This document shows, piece by piece, positions 1-11,753 of a DNA stretch of 64,000 nucleotides. This DNA is from Rhytidiadelphus loreus. Taxonomy: Eukaryota > Streptophyta > Bryopsida > Hypnales > Hylocomiaceae. The notes under the pieces were generated by a model that did no database searches, was not told where the DNA came from, and saw only the letters and a list, made by a program, of their open reading frames with translations. Position 1 is the stretch's first letter. The number at the start of each line of letters is the position of its first letter. The stretch is from the NCBI GenBank assembly GCA_947034895.1, contig OX344761.1, positions 78,429,839 to 78,493,838 of the forward strand. The letters are read 5' to 3'. The position numbers and the translations under genes are program-made.

Positions 1-322
1 TACCAAAAAAAAGTTTTGAATTTTCATAACTTTTGCATATGGGATCCAAATGTCACCTTATTTGGTGTGTTGGAGTCTCCTTTTACTTGCCAGATACAGA
101 AGATGAGGTGGAACATGCAATTTCCGTGTCAAGACTTCATGAGAGCTTGAATCTGTCAAGGTAAATTTATGTTCTTTTTCTGGTTGTAATATTGAAATTT
201 GAAAAAATATCTCAGTCCAACATGATTTTTTTCTTCTTCTTTTTAGTTGGAGTGGCATTAAATGAGTCCAATAAGAGGATTATTTATCATCAAGAGAATT
301 GAAAAGTAGTAAAAAATTAGTA
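1..322. other. AT-rich intergenic DNA, no gene seen
   Basis: AT-rich sequence with homopolymer runs. The short open frames here have no recognisable domain or coding-like composition. Nothing further can be supported before the MITE that begins at 323. Confidence 0.5.
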
Positions 323-720
323 CACTAAAGATGATATTTAGTGTCTTGTACACTAAATACGAAGGCATACACTAAAAGCCAATTATCCTATGAAAGTAAG
401 TAACATTAAATGTCAATTCAAACACTAAATGTGAACCAGAGTTGTCATAATATCACTGTTCACCGACAGAATCAGACCGATTAGGACTAGCCGGCTGCAA
501 ACTTCAGAGCCTTGTAACTTTTGCAAAAAAATTTGTAGATGCCGAAAAACATCTCATTTTCCTTATTTGAATATTTTTTGCAAAAGTTACAAGGCTCTGA
601 AGTTTGCAGCCGGCACATTCAAGTCTAACACTAATTGTGGACAAGTTCAGATTTAGTGTTGTAGCTAGTAGGGGGGTAAAAACACTAAATGTCACTCAAC
701 ACTAAATATCATCTTTAGTG
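323..720. mobile_element. 398-bp MITE, perfect 22-bp inverted termini, TA target duplication
   Basis: The left terminus (323-344) and the reverse complement of the right terminus (699-720) are identical over 22 bp and start CACTAAAGATG. A TA dinucleotide lies immediately outside each end (321-322 and 721-722), as for Tc1/mariner-like MITEs. Several CACTAAAT motifs recur inside. The CACTA-like start alone would suggest the CACTA superfamily, but no matching 3-bp duplication is present. There is no coding capacity. Confidence 0.7.
491..613. repeat. Perfect 40-bp inverted repeat (hairpin) inside the MITE
   Basis: The arms at 491-530 and 574-613 are perfect reverse complements (outer end CCGGCTGCAAAC) around a 43-bp loop. 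A transcript across it would form a long hairpin. It sits centrally in the 323-720 MITE. Confidence 0.85.
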
Positions 721-2030
721 TAGTCTGAAATAATATTCCTTGCATTGAGTAGGTGAAATGGTCCTTAATATCGCCATTTTTAAGGACCAAAATTCAAGAT
801 TTAACAATGACAATTTCAATAGATTAATGTCTTGAAAACATAATGAAGATGGGGTTCAAGTTTCAACAGAATTCTTGATTTTAAATGTTCCCAAGGTTAA
901 CTAATAAAATGTAGCTCCAATGGTCTATTTTTTTGTCCAATTTTTTTTTCTTTCCAAAATGATTGAAATTGTGATTTTTGTGACACTTTGTAGATAGCAT
1001 CTTGAAAGCTCAAAATACACCACTTTTTTGAACTTTTTCTATTCAATTTCTCTTGGTGTGAGCTCAACAAGTACACCAATTACAACATGATGTTTGCCAC
1101 TATTATTTCCATTTTCTTAAAAACTTCATTCTATTTTAAGCATTTTTGTAATTGCCATGATTTTTACAAAGAAATTTCTTTATAAAATCATATAAAATCC
1201 AATTTTATGTTTTTAATTATGAAAAAAATGAGATTACATTTCAGACAATATTACTGCATGTGAAAAAAGTCAAAATTTTGAAATCTTATTGTAATGTAGA
1301 AATCTAATGAAGTTTAACAGGCAGTCAATACAGTCAATTGTCTATTGTCTAGCTTGCTCAAAGAAGCCACTAAGGTTAGTGAAGTTTTGAATGTACAATT
1401 ATACATCACTCATTGAAGGTTTAAATTTCACTTGTGCAGGTAAGAAGAGCAGCAAAGGAATTTATAGTTACAGTGATATAATAGAGTCGTCTCTTTGATT
1501 TACATCGATAAAATTTCACATGTATTTAAATTACATTTCTAATTGAAGTAATTTTTTGAAAACAAAAATTCAATTGTTTGGTTTATCTTGGACTTTTTCA
1601 ATTACTTACCACATGGTTCATTGTAACTATCAATCTTCCCTCATTGGATTTTTTCATTATGCAACCCTCATTGTCTTTTCCACTGTACTTCCCACATGGT
1701 TTTTTATGTTCAGTTTCCCAGGGGTTTGGGGTGGGTGGGGTTTTGTATGTGTAATTTCTCAGTTTACATTTATCACATGGTACTTTCTTATGGTATTCTC
1801 ATCTCTTTCCTAAATGGTGTTTATTCCCTTTTCACAATGAGGTATTGGTCCCATTTTTAACTTCACATACTTGTGCTCTTTACCAGGGCAAGAGAAGGAA
1901 ATGTCATATTATTTAATTCCCACAAGGGATTAGGCTTAACATTCATGCTAACCTCTTGTGATTTCTAGTGATCCATCTCAAAGTCACATATATAATTCAT
2001 TCTTCATTGCTTTACATGTTTGAAGCAATA
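721..2030. other. AT-rich intergenic DNA, no gene seen
   Basis: Low-complexity AT-rich DNA with scattered short open frames. None has a recognisable motif, balanced codon use or a signal sequence with a following domain. Confidence 0.5.
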
Positions 2031-2462
2031 CGGGTAGTCACACCTTCTTCATTTGGCACTTGGAGAATGGAGAATGAGAAGTTGGTGAGGGTTTGGAGGA
2101 GCCAATGGGAAGCTACGGTAGGTGAAGAAGGTGTGACACTCCTAAAAGATGTGTTGAGAGTGAAGAATGAAAAAAGTGGAGAATTCACTTACCTAAACAT
2201 AAGATTAGATGTAAGGTTGGAGGGAAATCTGCAACAACAAAGGTAAAAGTGGCAATGAAAAGATAAAAGTGTAGAGCACAGAGGAATATTTTTATGTGGA
2301 TATATCTTCCGTACTCCCAATCTTCACCTCTGGAGGTGAAAATTAGGAGTGCGGAAGATATATCCAACTAAGAATATTCTACCAACATGAAGCCAACCCC
2401 AAGGTGCCATGTTTCCATTTTCCATTCTCCAAGTGCCAAGTGAAGAAGGTGTGACCATCCCT
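2031..2462. mobile_element. Foldback/MITE-like element, about 430 bp
   Basis: The left end (about 2031-2080, containing TCACACCTTCTTCA and GGCACTTGGAGAATGG) is the imperfect inverse of the right end (about 2410-2462). A second, nested hairpin lies at about 2298-2365, with arms containing GGATATATCTTCC. A further internal copy of the GAAGAAGGTGTGAC motif occurs near 2125. No transposase is encoded and the target duplication could not be fixed. Confidence 0.6.
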
Positions 2463-2574
2463 AATAGTAATTCAATGATGCCATTTTTTTCTAGGTAGTC
2501 TTGTTTTGATTTATCAATCCCCATCTTGTAAACTTCTTCCATGCTCTCAACATATATTTATTTAACCCCTTGTC

Positions 2575-3640
2575 GCCTAAGGCCTGCTTGAGTTCAAAAG
2601 CATCATTGTTTTTGAAGTGTTATAGATTTAAATGTTATTAAGTTATAGAGATCTCAATAGTACAATCTTGTAGTGTAGGTGTTGTAGGTGTCGTGAATCA
2701 AATTTGGATTCATTTGGCCATGTAGATTGCAAGATTATAATGTTTTAGTGTTGAAAAAGGATGCTGAAATTTTCCTAGCGACACATTTGGAGTTGAAATT
2801 TGATTTCTAAACCTACTCAAATGGATAAACTTTAAACTCTAAAGTGATTCAAAACCGACATACAAACACATTAGTGATTAAAAAAAATATCATTAAATTG
2901 ACTCATTGTGTTTGCAAAATGGCTTTCAAATTGTGATAAAAAAAAAAGCAAGCAAGAAAAGTCACAAAAAACCCATCCAAGGTTGAACCTCCTACTAAAA
3001 ACCTTCTTTGTCTCTCATAACTTCTTAGACTGATATGAATTTTAGCCACATAAACTAGAATTGTAAGCACAATTTTTCCAAAAGAAATAATTAGAAATTG
3101 ACTACTCGCAAACTAAAACACCTCATAACTTTTGACTCATTGATCAAAATGGAATGATTCAAAGCTTTCTATGGATATAAAAAATCTAGAAAACCAATTT
3201 CAAATTTTTGTTTTAAAAAAATTGATATTTTTAGATTTGCCCAAACTGCCTGAGTTGAGAAACAAACTACATATTAGGCTATAACTTTTGACTCATATTT
3301 CCAAATGTCTTGAAATTTAATGCACACAAAAGATATTCCAAAAAACACAGCTTGGTCTTTAATTTAGGGATTATTTAAGGTTTAATTTTTGTTTGTTTGA
3401 GTAGGTTTAGAAATCAAATTTCACCTCCACATGTGTTGTTGGGTAAATTTCAGCATCCTTTTTCTACAGTAGAATATTATAATCTTGCAATCTAAGCAGC
3501 CAAATGACTCCAAATTTGACCACATCATCTATGATGTATATACCACAATTTTGTTTGGTCAAGATTTCTACACAGTAGTCACATTTTGGACTATAAGACT
3601 TCAAAAGTAATGATGTTTTTAATCCCCTAAAGGCCCTATA
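2575..3640. mobile_element. Large foldback element, arms about 250 bp
   Basis: Sequence at about 2575-2825 recurs inverted at about 3395-3640. Paired landmarks are AGCATCATTG/CATTACTTTTGAAG, GATTGCAAGATTATAA/TTATAATCTTGCAATC and CTAAACCTACTCAAA/TTTGAGTAGGTTTAG. The arms flank about 570 bp of AT-rich DNA. Part of that core (about 3100-3340) resembles sequence at about 31,850-32,080 and 48,180-48,410, so the core is itself a dispersed repeat. Non-coding. Confidence 0.6.
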
Positions 3641-5106
3641 GGAGCCTATCTAAAATCTATATTGTCTCCCAAGGGACAATGGGATTTTAGGATTTAAGAA
3701 ATTAAGTGTATATGGGTGCAATTAGTCTAGAAGGTAGGAAGTACTCTTTGGATTATTAATTAAACTTGTTTAAATGAGGTCAAAGGAAAAATATAGCATA
3801 GGATCCTGCAAGGGATATATTTGTTCTTTATATATTTTTATATATTTCACATTGTTTCTTACAAAAATTAGAATTAAATTTAAGAGAATATCTTTTCTGT
3901 TTAAAACCAACATACTACTAACAAGGCAATCTTACTAATTAATGTCATTCAACAAATGTAGTTTGTTGGTTTTTATTCAAAAAGGGTTAAATATACATGC
4001 AGTGTTGGAAGTGGACATTAAAAAAATTACATATCAATGGAGTATTAGTATTGAGTAAATTGCACTCAATCCATATATTCAACATATTTTAAGTAAAATG
4101 GATAAAAACATAACATTTAGTAGCCTTCATGCCCATTACCTTTCCTTCATGTACCCCATTCATTATATTGAGCCTCCACTTATCCACTTAGGTATTGATG
4201 GATGTGGAATATTCCACACCATCCACTATGAAGCTAAGACAATGACAATGCACTCCTTCAATGGTTTGAAACTTATGTTTGTTGAAGAGGGGTACTAGGC
4301 ATTATTGCACTAATTTTATGTTAATTGTTCAATTCATTGAAGCCTTACTTAGGGATTAGAAATATTTAGACACCCATATATGTAATATAAACATCATAGA
4401 GAGTAAAGACCTTAGGTGGGCAAATCAATGGTTTTCATAAAAAATCTACATATATATTGATGTAAAATAACCTCATCATTTTAGTCACTAATATTTGAAA
4501 TAAAATCCTAGATTGAAACCCATCAATCTTGTAATTTAATTAGGACATTCATTCTAAATTAAGATCCAAAATTGAACTTCTCTTCATTGATGGTAGGTGG
4601 CATTTTCTCATTTTCTCTAACTACCCTTGATTTATTAATTTTCTATCATGCTTTCAAGATGCATTAAATGCTCAATTTTCTCTAGTTTCCTTTTGATAAT
4701 TTTCATTCCGTTTGACCTTAAGTTTGGTTTTCTCTAGTTTTACACGTGAATTTCCACTATCTATGGCACTTTTTAGAATATGCTACAATATATGTCATAA
4801 TTTTGGATGAAATTGATAATAAAAAATAAAAAATAAAAATTTGTAAAGTGGTCCCTAAAAGAGGTTGGCCAACAAATAAAGCCCTTGAGTAGTTATAAGA
4901 AGCAACTAAGGTACAAGAGTAGCACTTGATAACCAACACTGCAAACAATCACAAAAGAAAGTCTCTTGTAAATCATAGCACGTCCACCCAACTTTAAGAT
5001 CAACTCATTTTAAAATTTTCTTTTTTTTGCGTAAATGCTTCAAATCTAACAACTCAATATTAATCTACAAAAAGTCTTCAATCTCTATAAGAAACCAAAG
5101 TTTTTT
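3641..5106. other. AT-rich intergenic DNA with a dispersed-repeat fragment
   Basis: Sequence at about 4110-4270 (around TATTGAGCCTCCACTT) is a diverged copy of sequence at about 28,340-28,470 and 45,210-45,340, and inverted near 14,000-14,090. It is therefore repeat DNA rather than a unique gene. The rest is AT-rich with no recognisable coding region. Confidence 0.5.
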
Positions 5107-5250
5107 GATGTCTAAGTTGACGGATTTTAGGTGACGTTGAATTTAACAACCCTTGTTTTTATGTCAACAATGATGTCTAACGTAACATCTTGATATAAAA
5201 ACAAGGGTTGTTAGATTCAATGTCACCTAAAATTTGTCAACTTAAACATC
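5107..5250. repeat. 144-bp hairpin, arms about 55 bp
   Basis: The left arm (5107-5161) and right arm (about 5195-5250) are imperfect reverse complements. Landmarks are TTTTAGGTGACGTTGA and its inverse, and AACAACCCTTGTTTTTA and its inverse. The size suggests a small hairpin MITE. No target duplication was assigned. Confidence 0.65.
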
Positions 5251-6706
5251 AATTGTTATATTAAACATCATCTAAAACATTTTTTTTTAATAGTGAATCT
5301 ATATCATTGTCAATTTTGTTAAGTTTTTAGAATTCCAAGAGTTTGGCACTTTTCAAGGCTATCTATACTAGACTAGTGTCAAAGGATATTGAACTTTGTG
5401 CACTTTTGGTTTTTAGAGCTTGTGCAAGTAAATGTCACAATTTTTGGTGACTACAAGTATAACAATTTTGACAATTATAGGTAAAAGAAACTATATTCAA
5501 GTAAGATTTAATCTCTTGATGGCATACTTGTTGATGATCATATCAAGGGTGCCATGGTTTTACAATTGACAAATTCATGGCTTCAATTCCATATCGGGTT
5601 GATGTCATTGGAGGAACGCCACATTAAAAGGAAATTGAGCCCAACATTGGGAACTTGCGTCCTAAAGTCAAGATGTACAAATGACGTAGTGTACAAACGA
5701 CATGGAAAAAGCAAGACTGAAAATGAGAACATCATGAGAATGTTGATAGAGTTCATTGATAGAAGAAGGAATCAAAAACATAATATAGTCCTTCTATTGA
5801 CTCTTGAGTTGATGTAGTGCAATGATATGAAGCAAAAATTGACATGGTTGATTCTTGAATTCATAACCCTTGGGGGGGTGGACTGGTGGTGGTTTTCCTT
5901 CTTATGTTTATAGGAGAGGGCTCGAAAACAGTTAGGGCATTAAGAATCGCCCATACAAAGGTATTTAAAATCATGCACATAGTTCTTAATATAGAGCAAT
6001 CTGTGAATGGTGGAAAATGAGGCTTATATGTGCATGGTTCAAGAATACTGAGGCAGTGAAATATAAGACTGTGACATTTCATTTTATACCTTAAGTAATT
6101 TTTGAGTTATTATAAGACAGAATGAACGCACAAAAAAGAATGCATTAAAGTTTTATTAGCAGTAGCCAATGAATGTTCAAATCTGTACAACTTTTTTCTA
6201 GAAAAATGGTGCTCTTTGTTGGCTATGTGCATGGGCTGATTTTGAATTTACAAGCATGATCATTCACTATGACTTCCACCATTTTCAACATGTTGTTAAA
6301 CGAGTCTTGGACTAACTTGGTTGGTTCATAACTTCATCAGGTGCTATTATTGATGCACCCTCTGAGCAACTTTGCCTCCCTAGTGCACCTTCACTTCATA
6401 AAATCATAAGTAATTGAAACCAAGGTACAAAATTCTGGAAAAATAAGGCCTCCTACAGTCTGTAATTTGCCTTCCTATGAAAATTATCCCCATATTTTTT
6501 TAGTTCTTACATTTGTGTACAGACCTTCATTTCTTGTTAGATGGTCCATTTCTGAGCCTCTTACCTTACTATTCAACAACATTACAATTGATGAAGGAGT
6601 GGAAGTACTCATTCTAAAGGCATTAAGGCACCCCACTTTTAAAAATCATAATAAATAATTGTAACTCCTCCCAAGTATCTACATTATTGAATTATAGAGT
6701 GTTTTC
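5251..6706. other. Intergenic DNA, no supported gene
   Basis: Mixed AT-rich DNA. The end motif CTGAGCCTCTTACCT followed by TA at about 6552-6568 resembles, in reverse, one end of the 30,590-30,999 MITE, so a related decayed copy probably lies here. Short open frames such as 5554-5817 show no recognisable domain. Confidence 0.4.
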
Positions 6707-6830
6707 TCAATGAATATTTAATGAATGAAGTGCACTTTATGAAATTTCCAAACTGTCCAATGATATAATATATTTCATAATATTTCTTGAAGCTTTGTCA
6801 ATGAATATTTAATGAATGAAGTGCACTTTT
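6707..6830. repeat. Direct repeat, 32 bp, 91-bp period
   Basis: A motif containing AATGAATATTTAATGAATGA begins at 6707 and again at 6798. Each copy is followed by GTGCACTTT. The second copy runs into the gene relic downstream. Confidence 0.7.
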
Positions 6831-7123
6831 CAAAAGACATTCATCAATTTGCCGTAACATTGCACAGTTTGGAATCATTCAGTAAACTGAAGTGTGACAT
6901 GGAGAGGAAAGTAATGCACCTGTAAACCCCAAATCTTGAGGCCACCAGTGATCGGTTCATGGAACGTGGGGATCGTGCTCGGAGGAGCATCCATCCAGTT
7001 CTAGAAAAGCTTGTGACTGACTGCAAGAAAAAATTCATTCCAAACGCTGTCGCGAAGGGGGTGATCATAAAAATGAAAATGGCATCAATTATGGGACACA
7101 ACGAAAAGCCTTCAATGAATTAA
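6791..7123 (+). pseudogene. Gene relic, one reading frame with a single TAA
   Basis: One plus frame stays open from 6791 to the stop at 7121-7123 except for a TAA at 6923-6925. The roughly 109 remaining codons are rich in Lys, Glu, Arg and Asp and use more GC than the surroundings. Readable stretches include SLESFSKLKCDMERKVMH before the stop and DRFMERGDRARRS and LEKLVTDCKKKF after it. I recognise no family. CAA to TAA would explain the break. It could be an exon of a decayed gene or a fragment carried by a transposon. A minus-strand frame of 85 codons overlaps and looks like the shadow. Confidence 0.35.
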
Positions 7124-7639
7124 TCCAAATCAAGATGGATTTATTCTCAAGAAACTTGAAGCTGACTGTCGGTAATTCCGAGGGTAATTCACCTGCACGT
7201 TATGCACGTTATCCACTTGTATGGAATGACTCCGCAGCTGTAGTCCCTAAATCAACCATGAGTCCCAATTTAATTAATATTGTGTTCCAAGAGTAATATA
7301 TTAAGTAGCTAGTTGGATGAAAAGTATCTCAAATTGATCACATCTATTGATACATATCTTCTATGATTGGGCGACGAGATACACTTTTCACATCACAATT
7401 TTTGTCTTCATGTAATTTAACACTAATGGTCCAGGTCCATCTTGCTCTCTAATGTGCACATTACTCCTGGCCATTCTCGTTGGCTTTTCTTCCCATCAAT
7501 CTCCAGAAATGCATAATTAACGTGAAGACTAACGTTAAAACTTGACACCAGAACCCCCTAAGCTGTAATCCTGTGAGTAATCGGTGCTAGTCTTAGTTAT
7601 ATGAGCAACTGAATGGGAGTTTTGGTTGGTGCAAAGCTG
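7124..7639. other. Intergenic DNA, nothing supported
   Basis: Somewhat less AT-rich than the preceding 7 kb but without an extended open frame or recognisable repeat. Confidence 0.4.
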
Positions 7640-8787
7640 GTGTCGTTACGAGGAACTTGCTCTAGCCCAGGCACCCTGGTTTCGGTGAAGTGCTTGTAGG
7701 GAGAAACATATTTGATCATGTGCTGTTTGGGCTCATGTTTCTGTCCCTAATATATCACAACTTGGCAGGCGTGCGTTGTCACAATGGCTGTTCCGGATGC
7801 CCGTCCGGCAAACATTAATAAAAGCACTCGGAACAGAGGATCCACGATTTGGGGAATCAATTAATTATCAAGGCCGTGAAATAAACTCAAGCAGTAGTTG
7901 GTCTATCAGTGTGTTGTAAAGAAAGCACGATCAGATGTTATTGTATATCCTGAACTCCCTACCCGCTCCAACTTCTGAGATCATTTCAATTTCGTCCTGC
8001 ATTCGGGGTCTGTACTGAAGAAAAACAACAATTTGGAATGGATAAGCATAGCCATGGAAGCCCTTAGTCTAACAAACTCCAATCCAGCTAATCTCAAATT
8101 CGTTAAATTGGCAGAAATTCACGAAATTGGGACGTCTTCAAACGCCCGGACCGGATCAGACACTGAGATCTATATAGCAGTCCTCGTATTTAAAGCTTCG
8201 TACAATCGAATGTCGCGATTTTGGCGCGGCCCTGAATAGCGTCAATTGAATGCATTTGACCGCACTCGCTTCAGACACTCGCAGTGCTAAATAACGGTGA
8301 GAATCTGGACAGGCTTGAAATTTGTGCCAATCTCCCTCCCTGTTGGAATTATGTACAGGTTCAATTAATGAGGCGCTAAAACGTACTTAAATCAATGACG
8401 TCGCAGTCGGGGTATCCCGTGGAGGTGAATTAATCATGTGCTCCTGTCCTTGCCCACCACTTGAGACATCTGTCACAACCGTCTTGTTCAATGATTGAGT
8501 GATCCAACAAAATTATAGACAAACGAAAAGCCATGAGCAGATAATGAACGCAATTGCCAATTGAAGTGAACCCAACTTCAGGGTCCACGAAATTTTAATA
8601 ATGAATTTCGATTCCAATGAATGTCATCAAGAATAAGAATGCTCAGTTGAGATCCAGCTCAACAAGAACGCTCAATCACTAACGATTAAAAGCGTTACTC
8701 TACAAGTCGCTCGATCATTCTAAGTCATGGGATCGGAGCGACCATACTGTACATGACCCCTCGGGAGCCCCATCTGGACTCAGCTTA

Positions 8788-10219
8788 TTAGTGTGGGTCG
8801 TCAAAGTGCGTGAAGTCGGGGGAGCAGTTGAGCCCGCCCTTGGGGGTGATGGGCTTGCCCTGCAGGAACGCCGTCACGGCGGCCTTGTTGAACGTGTTGG
8901 ACGTGTGGATGCCATCCCAGCTCAGATGTGCCGAGGGATCCGCGCAGAACGTGGAAGTCAAATTCACGAACTGCTTCCCAACCAGGCCCGAGTGACCGCA
9001 AGTCACCTCCTTGTTGAAGTTGTACGCGCCACCCACGCCGCAGCAAGCCTGCAGCGGCGCAGTCACGTTGTACTTCTTCGGCTCTTTCAGGATGTCCGTG
9101 TACACGCCAGAAGCGTCGCCGTACAGCAGCTGCGCCTGCGGGTACTTCGCACGCAGCTCCTCCATCTTCTGGCCCAGCAGTTGGTTGTGTTGGCGCGTGA
9201 TTTCGTTCAGGTCGCTCAGGCAGCCGTGGCTGTCGTACTTGGTGTGCGGCCCGCTGTACATCGACAACATGGCGAGCATGCAGCCCAAGGGAGGCAGGTT
9301 TACCACCAGGATGGTCCGGGCCGTAGGCATCCGCAGCGTGGCCGTCTGAGGGGGAGTGTAAAGCACGGGAGTCAGCAGCTTCTGGATGTGCGTTTCGATG
9401 GCTTCCACCACCTAGGGAACAATGGAGCGCATCTGGCGCGGCGTGAGCGTCTTGTCGTACAGGCTGGAGAAGTAGTCTTGGTAGCCGGACCACACCAGGA
9501 ACAACGACTCGTTCACGGTGGCCAGCTTGGGCAGGCTCTGGTTGAGTCCGCGCGTGTGGAAGATGGGACTCTCGTAGAACCACAAGCGCACTTTGTAGCG
9601 CTCGTACCACTGCTGCTGCACGTCCAGCGAGAACAGGCTGTTGAATCCCGAGTCCCTGCGCCACACCTTCACGGTGCGCGCCGGCGCACCATAGGCCACG
9701 AAGTTGGTGCCGTTGGTGAAGTCGGCTCCCGTGCCTCGCAGCACGGGGTAGATGGGGCGTCGTCCGATTCCGAAAGCTGCCATTCAACGGAGCCAACAGC
9801 CAATCCAATCAGTACACTGTCCACAACAATCCACTTGCAGTGTCTAGTATTAATTCATTTGATATTTGCTGGTCGCAGGCTTGATTTGAATTTGAATGAG
9901 CCGCGTTCGTTCAGTTCTTACCAAGGAAGTCGAGCAACAATTTTCCGTCGGTGTATCGATCCGCGGCATGTGTCGGAAACAGATTGCCGTGGGGGTCGAG
10001 CTCGGCGTGGGCGAACTGGTCGGGGAAGGCCGCGATGGAGTTTCCTGTGTCGGTCAGCGAGTCGCCGAACGCATACACTGCCGGGAACTTGCACTCGGGC
10101 AAGGCCTCTTCGGCCGAAGCCACGTGCATGGATTGCAGGAAGCAAGCAACAACGAAGACACCCCAACAGAGCATCCCCAGGCTCGAGGTGGACGCCATTC
10201 TTGACGTTGTCGCCAGCAT
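8788..10219 (-). pseudogene. GDSL esterase/lipase, copy A (one premature TAG)
   Basis: A secreted serine esterase of the plant GDSL family, interrupted once. Exon 1 is 10219-9922, the 145-nt intron 9921-9777 (GTAAGA donor, GCAG acceptor) and exon 2 9776-8788. The phase-1 junction restores an Ala codon. An in-frame ATG seven codons later gives a more compact signal peptide ending near ASA-EE. Block I is FGDSLTDTGN with Ser54; block III reads GYQDY at 197-201 instead of GxND; block V has DGIH with Asp387 and His390. A TAG at 9414-9412 replaces codon 221 of 428; the frame is open on both sides. Translation stopping there would lose the Asp-His pair. This is the least damaged of four copies; functional only if readthrough occurs, for which I see no signal. 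Confidence 0.85.
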
Positions 10220-10452
10220 CGAAGCTCAATTACTGATCCACCAGCTACGAAATGAAGCAACTGTTGGATTCGATTCGACCAGATCGAAGCCAGAAACTTT
10301 CAGTTTAGGAGAAGTCGTCCAGGTCAATAACCCGGCCGATTGAGTTGGTGGAGCCACAGTCGTCGTTCGTTATAGTAAGCAGTGGGCACTTAGCTAGTGT
10401 GTCGATGGAGGCAGTTGCGAATTGGGATGAGATTGGAGTGCGAGTGCAGCCC

Positions 10453-10459
10453 ATTTATA
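10453..10459 (-). promoter_or_regulatory. TATA box of GDSL copy A
   Basis: TATAAAT on the minus strand lies in a conserved block (GCTTGGTATAAATGGGCTGC) found at the same distance upstream of all four GDSL copies, about 235 bp before the start codon. Confidence 0.7.
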
Positions 10460-10870
10460 CCAAGCCAAGGAGGCACGGTCGAGGTTTGAGACCGGCCGAT
10501 TGCGAAGTGACGCGGCAAGCTTAGTCCCAGCCTCCGAGTTGACATACGAATTATTCCGTCGCTTTGTTGATTTGCGGAGTAAGATACAAATACAATGTGA
10601 TGAATTTCTTTTCAACATTATTGAGGGAGGAGAGGTGAACGTGTGGAGAGACTGGACTATGAGTTCTTTTGGATTTTTTTTCTGTTTCTTTGATTGACCT
10701 TTCATTTCGACGGCGAATAAGAAATACTAACAACATGAAGCATTTTTGCTTCTGTGGTGTGGGTCCGCCACGATGGAGTCTGTGGCTTTGCTATCGTTGC
10801 TCATTCTGCCTATTAACTTTTAAAGGACGAAGGGGTGACCTTGGAAATCATCCCTTTTTTAATGTGAATA

Positions 10871-11428
10871 ATGTGCTTTCTTAATAGAGAAATAGTAAAA
10901 GCACTCATTAGAAGTCAAAGTACTATAGAAGAGTTATAAGTCGGAACATTGTGGCATTTACAATAACTAGTTGTTATTTCAACTATACTTGCATTACAAA
11001 CCAATACTGAACTTGGTTGCTTTACTGTGGTTTGAGGCAATTTCGACCTGGATGCTTGGATGCAACACTGGATGATACTAGTTGTAGAACTCTGAAGAGT
11101 GTATTTTAGAGCTTTTTGTTTGTTACTAGTTGCTATGGATTTTCACCTAATTGTGACATAGAAATCATGGGTTTTTTCCAAACCACTACTTCACAGGGTT
11201 TTTGACTAATTGAGATTATTGCATACATGTTGTTTAGGTTTTTTCCAAGTGAAAGCTATAATATGCGTTTGTGGGCTTAAAACACTTGTTGTATCCTCAC
11301 TAACCTTGCATTTTTGTGTGTTGGTTTTTGGGATGGGTAGTTGGACACAAGTGAGGCCCCAAACCTCTTGGAGGAATTTTGGACTCAATATAATTGTGAT
11401 AATCCGCAATACTCTCATACTTTGATAT
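10871..11428. other. AT-rich intergenic DNA, no gene seen
   Basis: AT-rich sequence separating the inverted GDSL block from the 41-bp tandem repeat. No recognisable domain or repeat. Confidence 0.4.
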
Positions 11429-11592
11429 TGCTTTATGTTTTAATAGAAGTTCTCTATGTTCAATGGTTATGCTTTATGTTTTAATAGAAGTTCTCTATGT
11501 TCAATGGTTATGCTTTATGTTTTAATAGAAGTTCTCTATGTTCAATGGTTATGCTTTATGTTTTAATAGAAGTTCTCTATGTTCAATGGATA
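11429..11592. repeat. 41-bp tandem repeat, 4 copies
   Basis: A unit containing TGCTTTATGTTTTAATAGAA recurs at exactly 41-bp spacing (start points 11,430, 11,471, 11,512 and 11,553) with almost no divergence. This indicates a recent or unstable minisatellite. 41 is not a multiple of three, so the open frame across it is not credible. Confidence 0.9.
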
Positions 11593-11753
11593 TGCCAAAA
11601 TTCTATTACATGGATTTATTCTATTTTGTTGATTCTACCTCTATCTATTAAATCTTGTCTATTCTTGTCTATCATAGCTATTCATGCATGGATAATGAAT
11701 AGGAACTATAGTTTATAGATCTTTGTATGACAATGTGTTAGAAGACTTATTGG

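Larger units (their letters stand above)
7640..10870 (-). repeat. Inverted partial copy of the GDSL duplication unit
   Basis: Read on the minus strand, this block matches the promoter, GDSL gene and about 1.1 kb of 3' flank found on plus in units 1 and 2. The 3' flank (7640-8787) shares landmarks with 18,300-19,440 and 37,010-38,180, such as GAGTGCTTTTATTAATGTTT-type sequence and CAGCCATTGTGACAACGC. It lacks the peroxidase. It lies head to head with GDSL B, with start codons about 4.6 kb apart. Confidence 0.75.

Noticed and set aside
1556..1813. 85-codon hydrophobic frame
   Set aside because: T-rich DNA translates to Phe/Leu/Ile/Ser strings. No domain and no conservation visible in the window.
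9409..9420. Programmed readthrough of the shared TAG
   Set aside because: The bases after the stop (GTGGTG) do not match the known CARYYA-type plant readthrough context. No structure was evident by eye.
8791..10236. 481-codon open frame antisense to GDSL A (with similar frames over B, C and D)
   Set aside because: It runs through exon, intron and exon of the real gene, gives Arg/His-rich low-complexity protein without motifs, and follows from the high GC at third codon positions. Shadow frame.
10500..10705. Short open frames in the GDSL promoter regions
   Set aside because: Not conserved in frame among the four promoter copies.
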